A stretch of 64,000 nucleotides of DNA from Streptomyces olivochromogenes (GTDB taxonomy: Bacteria > Actinomycetota > Actinomycetes > Streptomycetales > Streptomycetaceae). The DNA lies in contig NZ_KQ948462.1 of NCBI RefSeq assembly GCF_001514115.1, positions 1 through 64,000 on the forward strand, written 5' to 3'. Of the stretch, positions 13,867 to 27,395 are shown one piece after another (position 1 is the first letter of the stretch; every line of letters starts with the position of its first letter). A model generated the notes under the pieces. The model was not told the origin of the DNA and searched no databases. It saw nothing but the letters and a program-made list of their open reading frames with translations. Made by a program: the position numbers and the translations under genes.

Positions 13867-14721
13867 GTGTCCATCGGCAACTTCCCTGACGGCAACTCCC
13901 CCGAAGACGAGCGCCCGTTCGAAGAGCATCGCGAAGAAGGCCTCTCGGTCGGTCGTGCCCTGCGGCAGGCCCGCATCGAGGCAGGACTGACCGTTGACGA
14001 CGTCAGCAACGCCACCCGGGTCCGTATCGCCATCGTGCACGCGATCGAACAGGACGACTTCGCCCCCTGCGGCGGAGACGTGTACGCGCGCGGCCACATC
14101 CGGACGCTGGCCCGGGCCGTGCACACCGACCCGGCCCCGCTGCTCGCCCGCTACGACGCCGAACACGGCGGGCGACCCGCGCCCACCCCCGCCGCCCCGA
14201 TGTTCGAGGCGGAACGTATCCGTCCCGAGCGCCGCGGGCCGAACTGGACCGCCGCCATGGTCGCGGCGATCGTCGCCGTGATCGGCTTCGTCGGGTTCAC
14301 CGTGGTCAAGGGCAGCGGTGGGAGCGACGCGAAGTCGTCGGTCGCCGAGGGCTCCACACCGACCGCCAGTACGTCCACCACCTCGGCCAGCCCCAAGATC
14401 AGCAAGCCCGCCGACCCGAAGCCCGACCCCACCGACAGCGCCATCGCGGCGGCCCCGCAGGACAAGGTGACCGTCCAGGTGAGCGCCCCCGACGGGCGCA
14501 GCTGGATCTCCGCCAAGGACCACAACGGCCGGCTGCTCTTCGACGGTCTGCTCAAGCAGGGTGAGTCCAAGACCTTCCAGGACAAGACGAAGATCGACCT
14601 CGTCCTCGGCGACGCGGGCGCCATCAAGCTGTACGTGAACGGCAAGAAGATCGACGACCAGTTCCAGCCCGGCCAGGTCGAGCGACTGACGTACACGAAG
14701 GGCGACCCCGTCGTCGGATGA
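13867..14721 (+). CDS. RodZ-like membrane protein with N-terminal helix-turn-helix
   Basis: 284 residues. GTG 13867 is preferred because GAAAGG lies 7 nt upstream; the in-frame GTG at 13840 has no site. An HTH_25-type domain covers about 22-90 (LRQARIEAGLTVDDVSNATRV), one transmembrane helix about 119-139 (MVAAIVAVIGFVGFTVV), then a Ser/Thr/Pro-rich linker and a C-terminal beta-sandwich of DUF4115 type (VQVSAPDGRSWISAKD ... LVLGDAGAIKLYVNGK). This is the RodZ layout; in rods RodZ links MreB to the elongation machinery. Its place next to ftsK is conserved in streptomycetes, but a cell-shape role here is inference. Confidence 0.85.
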   Translation: MSIGNFPDGNSPEDERPFEEHREEGLSVGRALRQARIEAGLTVDDVSNATRVRIAIVHAIEQDDFAPCGGDVYARGHIRTLARAVHTDPAPLLARYDAEHGGRPAPTPAAPMFEAERIRPERRGPNWTAAMVAAIVAVIGFVGFTVVKGSGGSDAKSSVAEGSTPTASTSTTSASPKISKPADPKPDPTDSAIAAAPQDKVTVQVSAPDGRSWISAKDHNGRLLFDGLLKQGESKTFQDKTKIDLVLGDAGAIKLYVNGKKIDDQFQPGQVERLTYTKGDPVVG

Positions 14722-14794
14722 CTTCGGACGGCCGTGAGGATCGCACCACGGGCTCACGAAGAGGGCGCACAAAGGGCTCACCGCACAGGCGGGT

Positions 14795-14824
14795 ACGGGG
14801 TTGGCCAAGATCGGCCAACCCCGT
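14795..14824 (+). terminator. terminator after the rodZ-like gene
   Basis: A perfect 12-bp stem (ACGGGGTTGGCC / GGCCAACCCCGT) with loop AAGATC. There is no T-run, as is common in Streptomyces terminators. Confidence 0.75.
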
Positions 14825-14863
14825 CGACGTGGGCTGTCAGTGAGACAAAGTAGTCTTGAGCCC

Positions 14864-16351
14864 ATGCCTGAACGCCGTACCGTCGCACTCGTCACCCTTG
14901 GCTGCGCCCGTAACGAGGTGGACTCGGAGGAGCTCGCAGGCCGCTTGGAGGCGGACGGCTGGCAACTCGTGGAGGACGCCGAAGAAGCGGACGTCGCCGT
15001 CGTCAACACCTGTGGCTTCGTCGAAGCCGCCAAGAAGGACTCCGTCGACGCCCTGCTGGAAGCCAATGACCTCAAGGGGCATGGCAGAACCCAGGCCGTC
15101 GTGGCGGTGGGCTGCATGGCCGAGCGGTACGGCAAGGAGCTCGCCGAGGCCCTCCCCGAGGCCGACGGCGTGCTCGGCTTCGATGACTACGCGGACATCT
15201 CGGACCGCCTCCAGACCATCCTGAACGGCGGCATCCACGCCTCCCACACCCCCCGTGACCGGCGCAAGCTGCTGCCGATCAGCCCCGCCGAGCGGCAGAG
15301 CGCGGGCGAGGAGGTGGCCCTTCCCGGCCATGGCGCCCCCTCGGACCTCCCGGAGGGCGTCGCCCCGGTCTCCGGCCCGCGTGCGCCCCTGCGCCGCCGT
15401 CTGGACGGCTCCCCGGTGGCCTCGGTGAAGCTCGCCTCCGGCTGCGACCGGCGCTGCTCGTTCTGCGCCATCCCGTCCTTCCGCGGCTCCTTCATCTCGC
15501 GCCGCCCCAGCGACGTGCTGAACGAGACCCGCTGGCTGGCCGAGCAGGGCGTCAAGGAGGTCATGCTGGTCTCCGAGAACAACACCTCGTACGGCAAGGA
15601 CCTGGGCGACATCCGTCTCCTGGAGACGATGCTGCCGGAGCTCGCCGAGATCGACGGCATCGAGCGCGTGCGCGTGAGCTACCTCCAGCCCGCCGAGATG
15701 CGCCCCGGGCTCATCGACGTGCTGACCTCCACGCCGAACATCGCGCCCTACTTCGACCTGTCCTTCCAGCACTCCGCGCCCGACGTGCTGCGCGCGATGC
15801 GGCGCTTCGGCGACACGGACCGCTTCCTGGAGCTGCTCGACACCATCCGCTCCAAGGCCCCGCAGGCCGGCGTGCGGTCCAACTTCATCGTGGGCTTCCC
15901 CGGCGAGACCGAGGCCGACCTCGCGGAGCTGGAGCGCTTCCTCACGGGTGCACGCCTCGACGCCATCGGCGTCTTCGGGTACTCCGACGAGGACGGCACG
16001 GAGGCGGCGACGTACGAGAACAAGCTCGACCAGGACGTGGTCGACGAGCGCCTCGCGCGCGTGTCCCGGCTCGCCGAGGAGCTGGTCGCGCAGCGCGCCG
16101 AGGAGCGCGTCGGTGAGACCGTCCACGTGCTCGTCGAGTCGGTCGGCTCCGTCGACGGCGAGGAGTGGGGCGCGGTCGGCCGTGCCGCCCACCAGGCGCC
16201 CGAGACCGACGGTCAGGTGCAGTTCACGAGCGGCGAAGGTCTGACGGTGGGCCGTATCGTCGAGGCCAAGGTGGTCGGTACGGAAGGTGTCGACCTGGTG
16301 GCCGAGCCGCTCCTGGGCTCGCTCCCGTGTACTGAGGAGGCGGCCAGATGA
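14864..16351 (+). CDS. rimO: RimO, ribosomal protein S12 methylthiotransferase
   Basis: 495 residues from ATG 14864. TAGTCT at 14851-14856 ends 7 nt before it and no ribosome site exists, so a leaderless mRNA is likely. The UPF0004 domain supplies the auxiliary-cluster cysteines (GCARNEVD, NTCGFVEAA, VGCMAERYG). The radical-SAM motif is C194-x3-C198-x2-C201 (GCDRRCSFCAIP), and a TRAM domain ends the protein. An actinobacterial linker of about 40 residues precedes the radical-SAM cysteines. It adds a methylthio group to the conserved Asp of S12 using SAM. Its relative MiaB lies at the other end of this window. It is translationally coupled to pgsA (ATGA overlap). Confidence 0.95.
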   Translation: MPERRTVALVTLGCARNEVDSEELAGRLEADGWQLVEDAEEADVAVVNTCGFVEAAKKDSVDALLEANDLKGHGRTQAVVAVGCMAERYGKELAEALPEADGVLGFDDYADISDRLQTILNGGIHASHTPRDRRKLLPISPAERQSAGEEVALPGHGAPSDLPEGVAPVSGPRAPLRRRLDGSPVASVKLASGCDRRCSFCAIPSFRGSFISRRPSDVLNETRWLAEQGVKEVMLVSENNTSYGKDLGDIRLLETMLPELAEIDGIERVRVSYLQPAEMRPGLIDVLTSTPNIAPYFDLSFQHSAPDVLRAMRRFGDTDRFLELLDTIRSKAPQAGVRSNFIVGFPGETEADLAELERFLTGARLDAIGVFGYSDEDGTEAATYENKLDQDVVDERLARVSRLAEELVAQRAEERVGETVHVLVESVGSVDGEEWGAVGRAAHQAPETDGQVQFTSGEGLTVGRIVEAKVVGTEGVDLVAEPLLGSLPCTEEAAR

Positions 16352-17061
16352 CCGGAGCCCCGGCGTCCGCGGCGGGCGGCTCCTCCGGCGCGAACGGCGC
16401 GGCGGGCGCTCCCGGCGTTCCCGGGGGCTCCAAGCCGGCGCGGGGCGGGAAGCTGGGCGCTGTGGCCGTCAATCAGGCCAGCCTCTGGAACATCGCGAAC
16501 ATCCTGACCATGATCCGGCTCGTCCTGGTGCCGGGCTTCGTGGCGCTGATGCTGGCCGACGGCGGGTACGACCCCGCGTGGCGTGCCTGGGCGTGGGCGG
16601 CCTTCGCCGTCGCCATGATCACCGACATCTTCGACGGGCACCTGGCGCGCACGTACGACCTGGTCACCGACTTCGGGAAGATCGCCGACCCCATCGCCGA
16701 CAAGGCGATCATGGGCGCGGCGCTGGTCTGCCTGTCCTACCTCGGTGATCTGCCGTGGTGGGTGACGGGAGTGATCCTCGGGCGCGAGCTCGGGATCACC
16801 CTGATGCGCTTCCTGGTGATCCGCTACGGGGTCATTCCGGCCAGTCGCGGCGGCAAGCTGAAGACCCTCGCACAGGGCACCGCGGTCGGGATGTACGTGC
16901 TGGCGCTGACGGGGCCGCTGGCCACCCTGAGATTCTGGGTGATGGCCGTGGCGGTCGTCCTGACCGTGGTCACCGGGCTCGACTACGTGAGACAGGCCAT
17001 TGTGCTGCGCAGGAGCGGGATCGCCGAGCGGCAGGCGGCGGCCGAGGAGGCGGAGCGGTGA
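16348..17061 (+). CDS. pgsA: CDP-diacylglycerol--glycerol-3-phosphate 3-phosphatidyltransferase family
   Basis: 237 residues, starting inside the rimO stop (ATGA). The CDP-alcohol phosphotransferase signature is complete: DGHLAR, then eight residues, GKIAD, then PIAD. Several hydrophobic helices surround it. The family makes phosphatidylglycerol phosphate, the precursor of phosphatidylglycerol and cardiolipin. Residues 1-45 are Gly/Ala/Pro-rich, cytosolic and probably dispensable. It could be a paralogue of the main PgsA, since actinobacteria often carry several. It is coupled in turn to cinA by a GTGA overlap. Confidence 0.9.
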   Translation: MTGAPASAAGGSSGANGAAGAPGVPGGSKPARGGKLGAVAVNQASLWNIANILTMIRLVLVPGFVALMLADGGYDPAWRAWAWAAFAVAMITDIFDGHLARTYDLVTDFGKIADPIADKAIMGAALVCLSYLGDLPWWVTGVILGRELGITLMRFLVIRYGVIPASRGGKLKTLAQGTAVGMYVLALTGPLATLRFWVMAVAVVLTVVTGLDYVRQAIVLRRSGIAERQAAAEEAER

Positions 17062-17603
17062 GTTCTACGGCCGCCGAAGTGCTGCGACTACTCACGGTGA
17101 GGGGCGAGACGCTCGCCGTCGCCGAGTCGCTGACCGGTGGTCTGGTGGCGGCGGAGATCACCGCAACGCCCGGGGCCTCCCAGGCCTTCCGCGGCTCCGT
17201 GACGGCGTACGCCACCGAACTCAAGCACCAACTGCTGGGTGTCGACGTCACTCTGTTGGCCGAGCGTGGTGCGGTGGATCCGCAGGTCGCGGCCCAGATG
17301 GCGGCCGGTGTGCGCAAGGCGCTCGGCGCGGACTGGGGGATCGCGACCACCGGTGTCGCGGGACCCGAACCCCAGGACGGGCAGCCGGTGGGGACGGTTT
17401 TCGTGGCCGTCGACGGGCCGTCCCGAGCATCTTTTCATGCTGCCGGCGGCGGGAAAGTGGTACCGCTGCGGTTGAACGGCGACCGGGCGGAAATCCGTAT
17501 GGAGAGTGTACGGAGCGTACTCGCACTGCTCCTGAAGGAGCTGGCGGGCGAACAGACCGGGAATGAGCGGGCACAGGATACGGAACAGAACGGGGGGTTT
17601 TGA
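17058..17603 (+). CDS. cinA: CinA-type nicotinamide-nucleotide amidohydrolase (PncC)
   Basis: 181 residues from GTG 17058, overlapping the pgsA stop. The sequence is the stand-alone CinA C-terminal domain: AESLTGGLVAAEIT with the catalytic Ser, TAYATELKHQLLGV, and GIATTGVAGPEPQDGQPVGTV. The N-terminal MoaB-like COG1058 domain of full-length CinA is absent. The enzyme deamidates nicotinamide mononucleotide to nicotinate mononucleotide in NAD recycling. The C-terminal tail after about 160 is polar and unconserved. Confidence 0.92.
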   Translation: MSSTAAEVLRLLTVRGETLAVAESLTGGLVAAEITATPGASQAFRGSVTAYATELKHQLLGVDVTLLAERGAVDPQVAAQMAAGVRKALGADWGIATTGVAGPEPQDGQPVGTVFVAVDGPSRASFHAAGGGKVVPLRLNGDRAEIRMESVRSVLALLLKELAGEQTGNERAQDTEQNGGF

Positions 17604-17712
17604 TGTTTGCAGCCCTGAGTGAACACGACATCGCTCCCCGCACGGCCGCGGCGCAAGGCGGTACGGTGGGGCGTGAAGGATGCGGCTACGCGGTCCGAGG
17701 AGGGAGCCACCG

Positions 17713-18090
17713 ATGATTCTGCTCCGTCGCCTGCTTGGTGACGTGCTGCGTCGGCAGCGCCAGCGCCAGGGCCGTACTCTGCGCGAAGTCTCCTCGTCCG
17801 CCCGAGTTTCACTCGGCTATCTCTCCGAGGTGGAGCGGGGGCAGAAGGAGGCATCCTCCGAGCTGCTCTCCGCCATCTGCGACGCGCTGGACGTACGGAT
17901 GTCCGAGCTCATGCGGGAAGTGAGCGACGAGCTCGCTCTCGCCGAGCTGGCCCAGTCTGCAGCGGCCACCGAGCCGGTGCCCACACCGGTGCGCCGTCCG
18001 ATGCTGAATTCCGTATCGGTCACCGGCGTACCACCGGAACGGGTCACCATCAAGGCGCCAGCCGAGGCGGTCGACGTCGTCGCCGCCTGA
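17713..18090 (+). CDS. clgR: ClgR, Clp-protease gene regulator
   Basis: 125 residues. ATG 17713 follows GAGGAGGG at 8 nt. A cro/C1 helix-turn-helix fills about 7-65 (RTLREVSSSARVSLGYLSEVERG). The protein ends VDVVAA, a C-terminal Ala-Ala that in streptomycete ClgR serves as a degradation signal for ClpP1P2. ClgR activates clpP1P2, clpC and lon and is removed by the protease it induces, giving a feedback loop. The position after pgsA-cinA is the same as in mycobacteria. Its 109-bp upstream region has a possible autoregulatory half-match to the ClgR box (CGCT-N4-GCA at 17632-17642). Confidence 0.93.
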   Translation: MILLRRLLGDVLRRQRQRQGRTLREVSSSARVSLGYLSEVERGQKEASSELLSAICDALDVRMSELMREVSDELALAELAQSAAATEPVPTPVRRPMLNSVSVTGVPPERVTIKAPAEAVDVVAA

Positions 18091-18127
18091 CGCTCACGAG
18101 TTCGCGCTCATGAGCTGAGCACGCTTG

Positions 18128-18188
18128 TGAAAGCCCCGGCCGGGGCTGCTCCAGGGGAAACCTGGAGCGGTTTCGGTCGGGGCTTTCG
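18128..18188 (+). terminator. terminator after clgR
   Basis: Nested hairpins: outer arms GAAAGCCCCG (18129-18138) and CGGGGCTTTC (18178-18187), inner stem GCTCCAGG / CCTGGAGC around GGAAA. Confidence 0.85.
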
Positions 18189-18303
18189 CTGTCTCCGGGA
18201 CTACGCGCTCCAGGTGACCTGAATTGTGCGTATATGCCATGGTTGATGAGGTCGTGATGGATGAGGCCGCTGTTGATGAGGCCGAGTGGATCGGAGAATC
18301 CCG

Positions 18304-18774
18304 ATGTACGTCGTGAAGAGCCCGTTGTCCGACGCGGATCTTAAGACCGTGTCCGGCGCCCTCCAGGGAGCGCTGGTCGACCTGGTGGATCTCTCCTTGG
18401 TGGCGAAGCAGGTCCACTGGAACGTGGTCGGACCGCGCTTCCGCTCCATCCACCTCCAGCTCGACGAGGTCGTGGACACCGCACGGCTGCACTCCGACAC
18501 GGTGGCGGAGCGCGCCTCGACGCTCGGAGTCCCGCCCGACGGACGGGCCGCGACCGTGGCCACCACCAGCGGCATCGGTGTGACGCCCGAGGGCTGGATC
18601 AAGGACACCGACGCCGTGGGGGAGCTCGTGGACGCGCTGAGCGCGGTGATCAGCCGGATGCGGGTGCGGGTGGACGCGACAGGCGAAGCCGATCCGGTGA
18701 GCCAGGACATCTTCATCCAGATCACCGCCGACCTCGAGAAGCATCACTGGATGTTCCAGGCGGAGAACGGGTGA
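18304..18774 (+). CDS. Dps-family ferritin-like DNA-binding/iron-storage protein
   Basis: 156 residues; ATG 18304 follows CGGAGAA at about 7 nt. The single ferritin-like domain has the intersubunit ferroxidase residues of Dps (KQVHWNVVGP with the His, then HLQLDEVVDTAR with Asp/Glu). It lacks a long cationic N- or C-tail, so DNA binding, if any, must be through another surface. The protein should form a dodecamer that oxidises and stores iron and protects DNA in stress or spore nucleoids. It probably corresponds to one of the three S. coelicolor Dps paralogues. An inverted repeat CAGGT-G-ACCTG lies 83 bp upstream (18211-18221). Confidence 0.92.
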   Translation: MYVVKSPLSDADLKTVSGALQGALVDLVDLSLVAKQVHWNVVGPRFRSIHLQLDEVVDTARLHSDTVAERASTLGVPPDGRAATVATTSGIGVTPEGWIKDTDAVGELVDALSAVISRMRVRVDATGEADPVSQDIFIQITADLEKHHWMFQAENG

Positions 18775-18938
18775 CGCCCGGAGGTGGGCGGCTCACGGTG
18801 GTGACCACCGGGCGCCCCGTGGCGGCCGCGGGGCGCCATGGCCGGCTTCGGATGTGCCGCGGGTGCGCCTCTGTGCCGTTGGTGCGCCCTGCCGGTGGGT
18901 GAGAGCGCGGGTCTAGCTTCGGGCTGGAGGTGGACACC

Positions 18939-19199
18939 ATGGCAGGGCGGATAGCGCGCAGGGGGGCTGCGCTGGGGTTCGGTGCGCTGTGGTGGTGGGG
19001 CGTCCTCCGGCTCGCGCTGGCGCCCGATGCCGGGGCGCTGGAAGGGGCGGTCGCGGCCGGGGGATGGGGGTTGAGCCTGCTGCCGGTGCACTGTGTGCCG
19101 AAGGCGGGGGCCGTGCGCGCCGGCGCCGGGGCGCACGGGCGACGGCAGGGGTGGCTACGGCGTGGGGCGCGTGGGGGGCGCGAGCCGGGGGCTTCGTAG
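18939..19199 (+). CDS. small hydrophobic protein of unknown function
   Basis: 86 residues. GGAGGT at 18926-18931 sits 7 nt before ATG 18939, and TAGCTT at 18914 is a plausible -10, so it is likely to be a real gene. The first 55 residues are conserved-looking: a short basic start, a membrane helix (GALWWWGVLRLAL) and a second hydrophobic stretch ending in LLPVHCVPK. The last 30 residues are Gly/Arg-rich and run into a G-rich repeat region, so the true stop may have drifted. It appears unrelated to its neighbours. Confidence 0.55.
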   Translation: MAGRIARRGAALGFGALWWWGVLRLALAPDAGALEGAVAAGGWGLSLLPVHCVPKAGAVRAGAGAHGRRQGWLRRGARGGREPGAS

Positions 19200-19294
19200 G
19201 GGCGGGGCGCTCGGCGGAGGGTGGTGGGGGACGGGTACGGCGCGCTTGGGGGCGCGTGGTAGGGCTCGGCGCGGGAGGGGGCTGGGCTCAGAGG

Positions 19295-19350
19295 GGGCGG
19301 ATGCGGCAGGGCGAATGCGGTAGGGCGAATGTGGCAGGGCGGATGCCGGG
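19295..19350 (+). repeat. four tandem 14-bp repeats
   Basis: Unit GGGCGRATGYGGYA occurs four times without spacer (19295, 19309, 19323, 19337), in a very G-rich gap between converging genes. Confidence 0.85.
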
Positions 19351-19394
19351 GTGCGGTGAGTGCGGTGCGTGTGGTGCTGCGGGGGTTGCTGGGG

Positions 19395-20156
19395 CTACCA
19401 AGGCATCGCTACGCCGCCGTTCGGGCGCAGGATCTGCCCCGTCGTGAACGTCGAGGCGTCGGAGGCCAGATGCAGTACGGCGTGGGCGATGTCCTCGGGT
19501 TCACCGACCCGGCCGAGCGGCGACAGCCGGGCCATGGCCGCTTCGGTGCGCGCCTGGGCGTCCCCGTGGCGGTCGGTCATCGGCGTACGTGTCCAGCCGG
19601 GCGCGACCGCGTTGACGCGGATGCCGTGCGGGCCGATCTCGGTCGCCAGGGTCTTCGTCAGCTGCACGACGGCCGCCTTCGACGCGCCGTAGCAGAGCAG
19701 GCCGGGGCCGCCGGTGTCGATGGCGCCGGACGCCATCGTGATGATGCTCCCGCGGACGCTCTTCGCGATCATGAGGCGGGCCGCCTCCTGACAGGCGTAC
19801 AGCACGCCCTTGAAGTTGACGCCCAGCACACGGTCCAGGTCCTCGTCCCGGGTCTCCAGGACCGGGCTGCTGTGCATGATCCCGGCGACCGCCGCCATGA
19901 CGTCGAGCCGTTCGCAGGACGCGACGGCCTGTCGGAGCTGCGCACGGTCGCTGACGTCGAGCGGATGTGTGTGGGCCGTACCGCCCTGGGCCTTGATGAG
20001 GGTCGCCGTCTCGTGCAGGCCCTGCGGGTCCCGGTCCGCGCAGTGGACGGTGGCCCCCGCCTCCGCCAGCAGGACGGCTGACGCGCGGCCGATCCCGCTG
20101 GCGGCGCCGGTGACGAATGCGGTGCGTCCGGTGAGGTCGTACGCCTTGACGGGCAT
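19395..20156 (-). CDS. short-chain dehydrogenase/reductase
   Basis: 253 residues from ATG 20156. The start is supported by a promoter with TTGACG and TACCGT whose -10 ends 6 nt before it (leaderless). A classical SDR: NAD(P)-binding TGAASGIG, CADRD after beta-2 (an acidic residue suggests NAD preference), NVxG-like VAGI, Ser in TMASGA, and catalytic YGASK. The C-terminal NGGVAMPW is typical of FabG-like members. The substrate is unknown. It stands alone, with nei2 85 bp downstream on the same strand. Confidence 0.92.
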   Translation of the reverse strand: MPVKAYDLTGRTAFVTGAASGIGRASAVLLAEAGATVHCADRDPQGLHETATLIKAQGGTAHTHPLDVSDRAQLRQAVASCERLDVMAAVAGIMHSSPVLETRDEDLDRVLGVNFKGVLYACQEAARLMIAKSVRGSIITMASGAIDTGGPGLLCYGASKAAVVQLTKTLATEIGPHGIRVNAVAPGWTRTPMTDRHGDAQARTEAAMARLSPLGRVGEPEDIAHAVLHLASDASTFTTGQILRPNGGVAMPW

Positions 20157-20162
20157 GAAAGG

Positions 20163-20192
20163 ACGGTACGAGGGTTTCTGACGGGTCGTCAA
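20163..20192 (-). promoter_or_regulatory. promoter of the SDR gene
   Basis: On the minus strand, TTGACG (20192-20187), an 18-nt spacer, TACCGT (20168-20163), then 6 nt to the ATG. Nearly ideal for a housekeeping sigma factor. Confidence 0.8.
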
Positions 20193-20242
20193 TTAGTCGT
20201 ACGGCAAGGAGTTGTACGGCGGAGGTTGTACGGCGAGGAGTT

Positions 20243-21079
20243 CTACAGGAGGGGCCGGCGCTCGGAGGGCGGGATACGGCCCGGGGCCGGAGTCGGGCCC
20301 GTCTGGCATGTCGGGCACCAGTACGTGGGGCGTTCTCGGGAGCCGTCGCCCTGGTCGGCCCGGCGGATCGAGGTTCCACAGCGCAGACAGGGGCGGGGTG
20401 CGCGGCCGTACACGAAGAGGTTCTGGTCGCGGCGGCCGGTGGTGACGCGGGTCGGGCGGTCGCGGTTGGTCTCCAGGAGCTTCTTGGCCAGGGCCGGGAG
20501 CTGGGTGGCGCGGTCGGCGGGAAGCTCACCGATGGGCAGCCAGGGGGTGACCCGGAGGAGGAAGCACAGTTCGCTCTTGTAGACATTGCCGATCCCGGCG
20601 AGGTTGCGCTGGTCGAGGAGGGCCTCGCCGAGGGGGCGGGCAGGGTCTTGGAGGAGGTTCTCCAAGGCGCTGTCGGGGTTCCAGTCCGGGCCGAGGAGGT
20701 CGGGGCCGAGGTGGCCGACGGCGCGGTCCTCGTCCGCGGTGCGGAGCAGCTCCAGGACGGGGAGCCGGTAGCCGACGGCCGTGCGGTCCGCGGTGCCGAG
20801 GATCGCCCGGATCTGGTGGGCGGGGCCGCCGCTCCAGCGCAGGCCGTTCGCGTACACCTTCCAGGAGCCGTCCATCCGCAGATGCGAGTGCAGGGTCAGG
20901 CCGCCCTCGATCCGGGCGAGGAGATGCTTGCCGCGCGGGGTGACGTCCAGGACGGTGCGGCCGGTGAGGTCGGCGGTGGCGTACTTGGGCACCCGCAGGT
21001 CGGAGCGGGTCAGCACCTTGCCCGCGAGGGCGGTGTGCAGCCGCCTCGCGGCTTGCCAGACGGTGTCTCCTTCGGGCAT
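20243..21079 (-). CDS. Nei2-type DNA glycosylase/AP lyase (Fpg/Nei family)
   Basis: 278 residues beginning M-PEGDT, so Pro2/Glu3 catalytic residues are exposed after Met removal; the PEGDT variant is characteristic of actinobacterial Nei2. LAGIGNVYKSE is the helix-two-turn-helix motif. A C-terminal zinc finger is present (CLRCGT ... YWCPTC). It excises oxidised bases and nicks the abasic strand. It lies immediately downstream of the lhr helicase (84-bp gap), so the two may form a DNA-repair unit expressed from the lhr promoter. Confidence 0.93.
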   Translation of the reverse strand: MPEGDTVWQAARRLHTALAGKVLTRSDLRVPKYATADLTGRTVLDVTPRGKHLLARIEGGLTLHSHLRMDGSWKVYANGLRWSGGPAHQIRAILGTADRTAVGYRLPVLELLRTADEDRAVGHLGPDLLGPDWNPDSALENLLQDPARPLGEALLDQRNLAGIGNVYKSELCFLLRVTPWLPIGELPADRATQLPALAKKLLETNRDRPTRVTTGRRDQNLFVYGRAPRPCLRCGTSIRRADQGDGSRERPTYWCPTCQTGPTPAPGRIPPSERRPLL

Positions 21080-21163
21080 GGGTTCCAGGGTGGCACGAGT
21101 GGGGGTGGGGTGCGGCGGGGTGGGGTGGGATGCGGGTACGTGGGGTGCGTGTGGGCGAGGTGG

Positions 21164-26128
<4,965 letters not shown>

Positions 26129-26134
26129 GCGTCC

Positions 26135-26157
26135 ATCCTGCACCCGGCCACTGACAA
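26135..26157 (-). promoter_or_regulatory. RecA-NDp (PafBC-type) promoter of lhr
   Basis: Reading the minus strand: TTGTCAGTGGC (26157-26147), 6 nt, CAGGAT (26140-26135), 6 nt, ATG 26128. It has the same 11-bp box as the recA promoter at 32024 in this window. This box is the LexA-independent DNA-damage promoter motif known from mycobacteria and recognised through PafBC. The -10 position implies leaderless lhr mRNA. Confidence 0.82.
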
Positions 26158-26399
26158 TCGCTCTGACCTGCGGAAATGGAGGCGGTGGGGCGTTTACGGC
26201 TCGGTGGGGCGGGGCCGCGCCGGGGGTATCCGTCCTCGGTCAGGCGCGGAATCGGTCGATCACCGACTTGGCGGCGTTGACGCGCCGGCCGCTGCGGGCG
26301 GACACACCCCCGACCCGTCCCCTTCCGCGAGTGCGCGGCCGCGGGCGGGTGGGGTGCCTCCCGCGGCCCCTCGGCGAGGGCGTGGCGGAGAATGGAGGC

Positions 26400-27395
26400 G
26401 TGGCAGGTTCAGGGCAGGAACGGGCGCGGCACTGGCGGTACGCGGAGTTGCCGGGTGTCGATCTGTTGCGGGCGCGGTTCGTCGAGAAGATCTTTGTGCG
26501 GCACACCCACGAGAACTTCGTGATCGCCGCCATCTCCGACGGTGTCGAGGTCTTCCACCACGGCGGCGCCGACCAGTACGCGGGTCCTGGCGCGCTCGCG
26601 CTGGTCAACCCCGATACCCCGCACACGGGCAGGGCGGGTGTTCCCGAGGGCTGGCGGTACGGGGCGGTGTACCCCTCGCCCGAGCTGGTGGCGGAGATCG
26701 CCGCGGAGACCACCACGATTCGTGGAACCCCCGGATTCGTTCGTCCGGTGCTCGACGATCCGTACGCGGCGGGTCTGGTTCACGAAGTGCTTCGGGCCGC
26801 GGAGGAGGGCAACGCTCTCGCGGCCGACACCCTGCTACGGGTCGCGGTGACCCGGCTGCTGCGCCTGAACGGCGGACCGCTGCCGCAGCGGGGTGTGCAC
26901 ACCGCGGGCACCCGTGTCGCCGCACGCGCGCGTGCCGTGCTGGAGGAGCGGATGGCCGAACCTCCGACCCTGGAACGGCTCGCCGCCGATCTCGGCACCA
27001 GCCCGTTCGCCCTGCTGCGCGCGTTCCGCGAGAGCTACGGCATGCCGCCCCACACCTGGCTGACCGACGCCCGGGTGCGCCGGGCGCGCCACCTCCTGGA
27101 CGCCGGTTCCGCGCCCGCCGAGGCGGCCGTCGCCGTCGGTTTCACCGACCAGCCCCATCTCAACCGTCACTTCACCCGGATCGTGGGCGTGCCTCCGGGC
27201 GCCTACCAGCGCGAGCGCAAGAACGTACAAGACGCCGACGGGCGGCCGTACCTATCGTCCGGGGTGTGGCAGAACAGACAGCTCTCGCAGACATACGCAG
27301 TGAAGAAGGCGGCGGAAAACCCGACGCGGCCGTCGTCCGGGACGCCCTGGGAGTCGGGGTCGCCGTCGGACTGTCCGGTTTCGCCTTCGGAGTGA
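26400..27395 (+). CDS. AraC-family transcriptional regulator
   Basis: 331 residues from GTG 26400 (GGAG 9 nt upstream). The N-terminal half is an AraC cupin-like sensor domain (RHTHENFVIAAISDGVE ... LVNPDTPHTGR). The C-terminal double HTH covers about 180-280 (LERLAADLGTSPFALLRAF and VAVGFTDQPHLNRHF). The family motif GAYQRER normally ends such proteins, but this frame continues for about 58 polar residues and overlaps the 5' end of azlC by 130 bp in another frame. The regulator probably controls the azlCD exporter downstream. The tail may be tolerated because azlC dictates the DNA. Confidence 0.9.
   Translation: MAGSGQERARHWRYAELPGVDLLRARFVEKIFVRHTHENFVIAAISDGVEVFHHGGADQYAGPGALALVNPDTPHTGRAGVPEGWRYGAVYPSPELVAEIAAETTTIRGTPGFVRPVLDDPYAAGLVHEVLRAAEEGNALAADTLLRVAVTRLLRLNGGPLPQRGVHTAGTRVAARARAVLEERMAEPPTLERLAADLGTSPFALLRAFRESYGMPPHTWLTDARVRRARHLLDAGSAPAEAAVAVGFTDQPHLNRHFTRIVGVPPGAYQRERKNVQDADGRPYLSSGVWQNRQLSQTYAVKKAAENPTRPSSGTPWESGSPSDCPVSPSE
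27253..27265 (+). promoter_or_regulatory. internal -10 for leaderless azlC
   Basis: TATCGT (27253-27258) ends 7 nt before GTG 27266, inside the araC reading frame. A partial -35 (AAGACG) lies 18 nt upstream. Confidence 0.45.
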
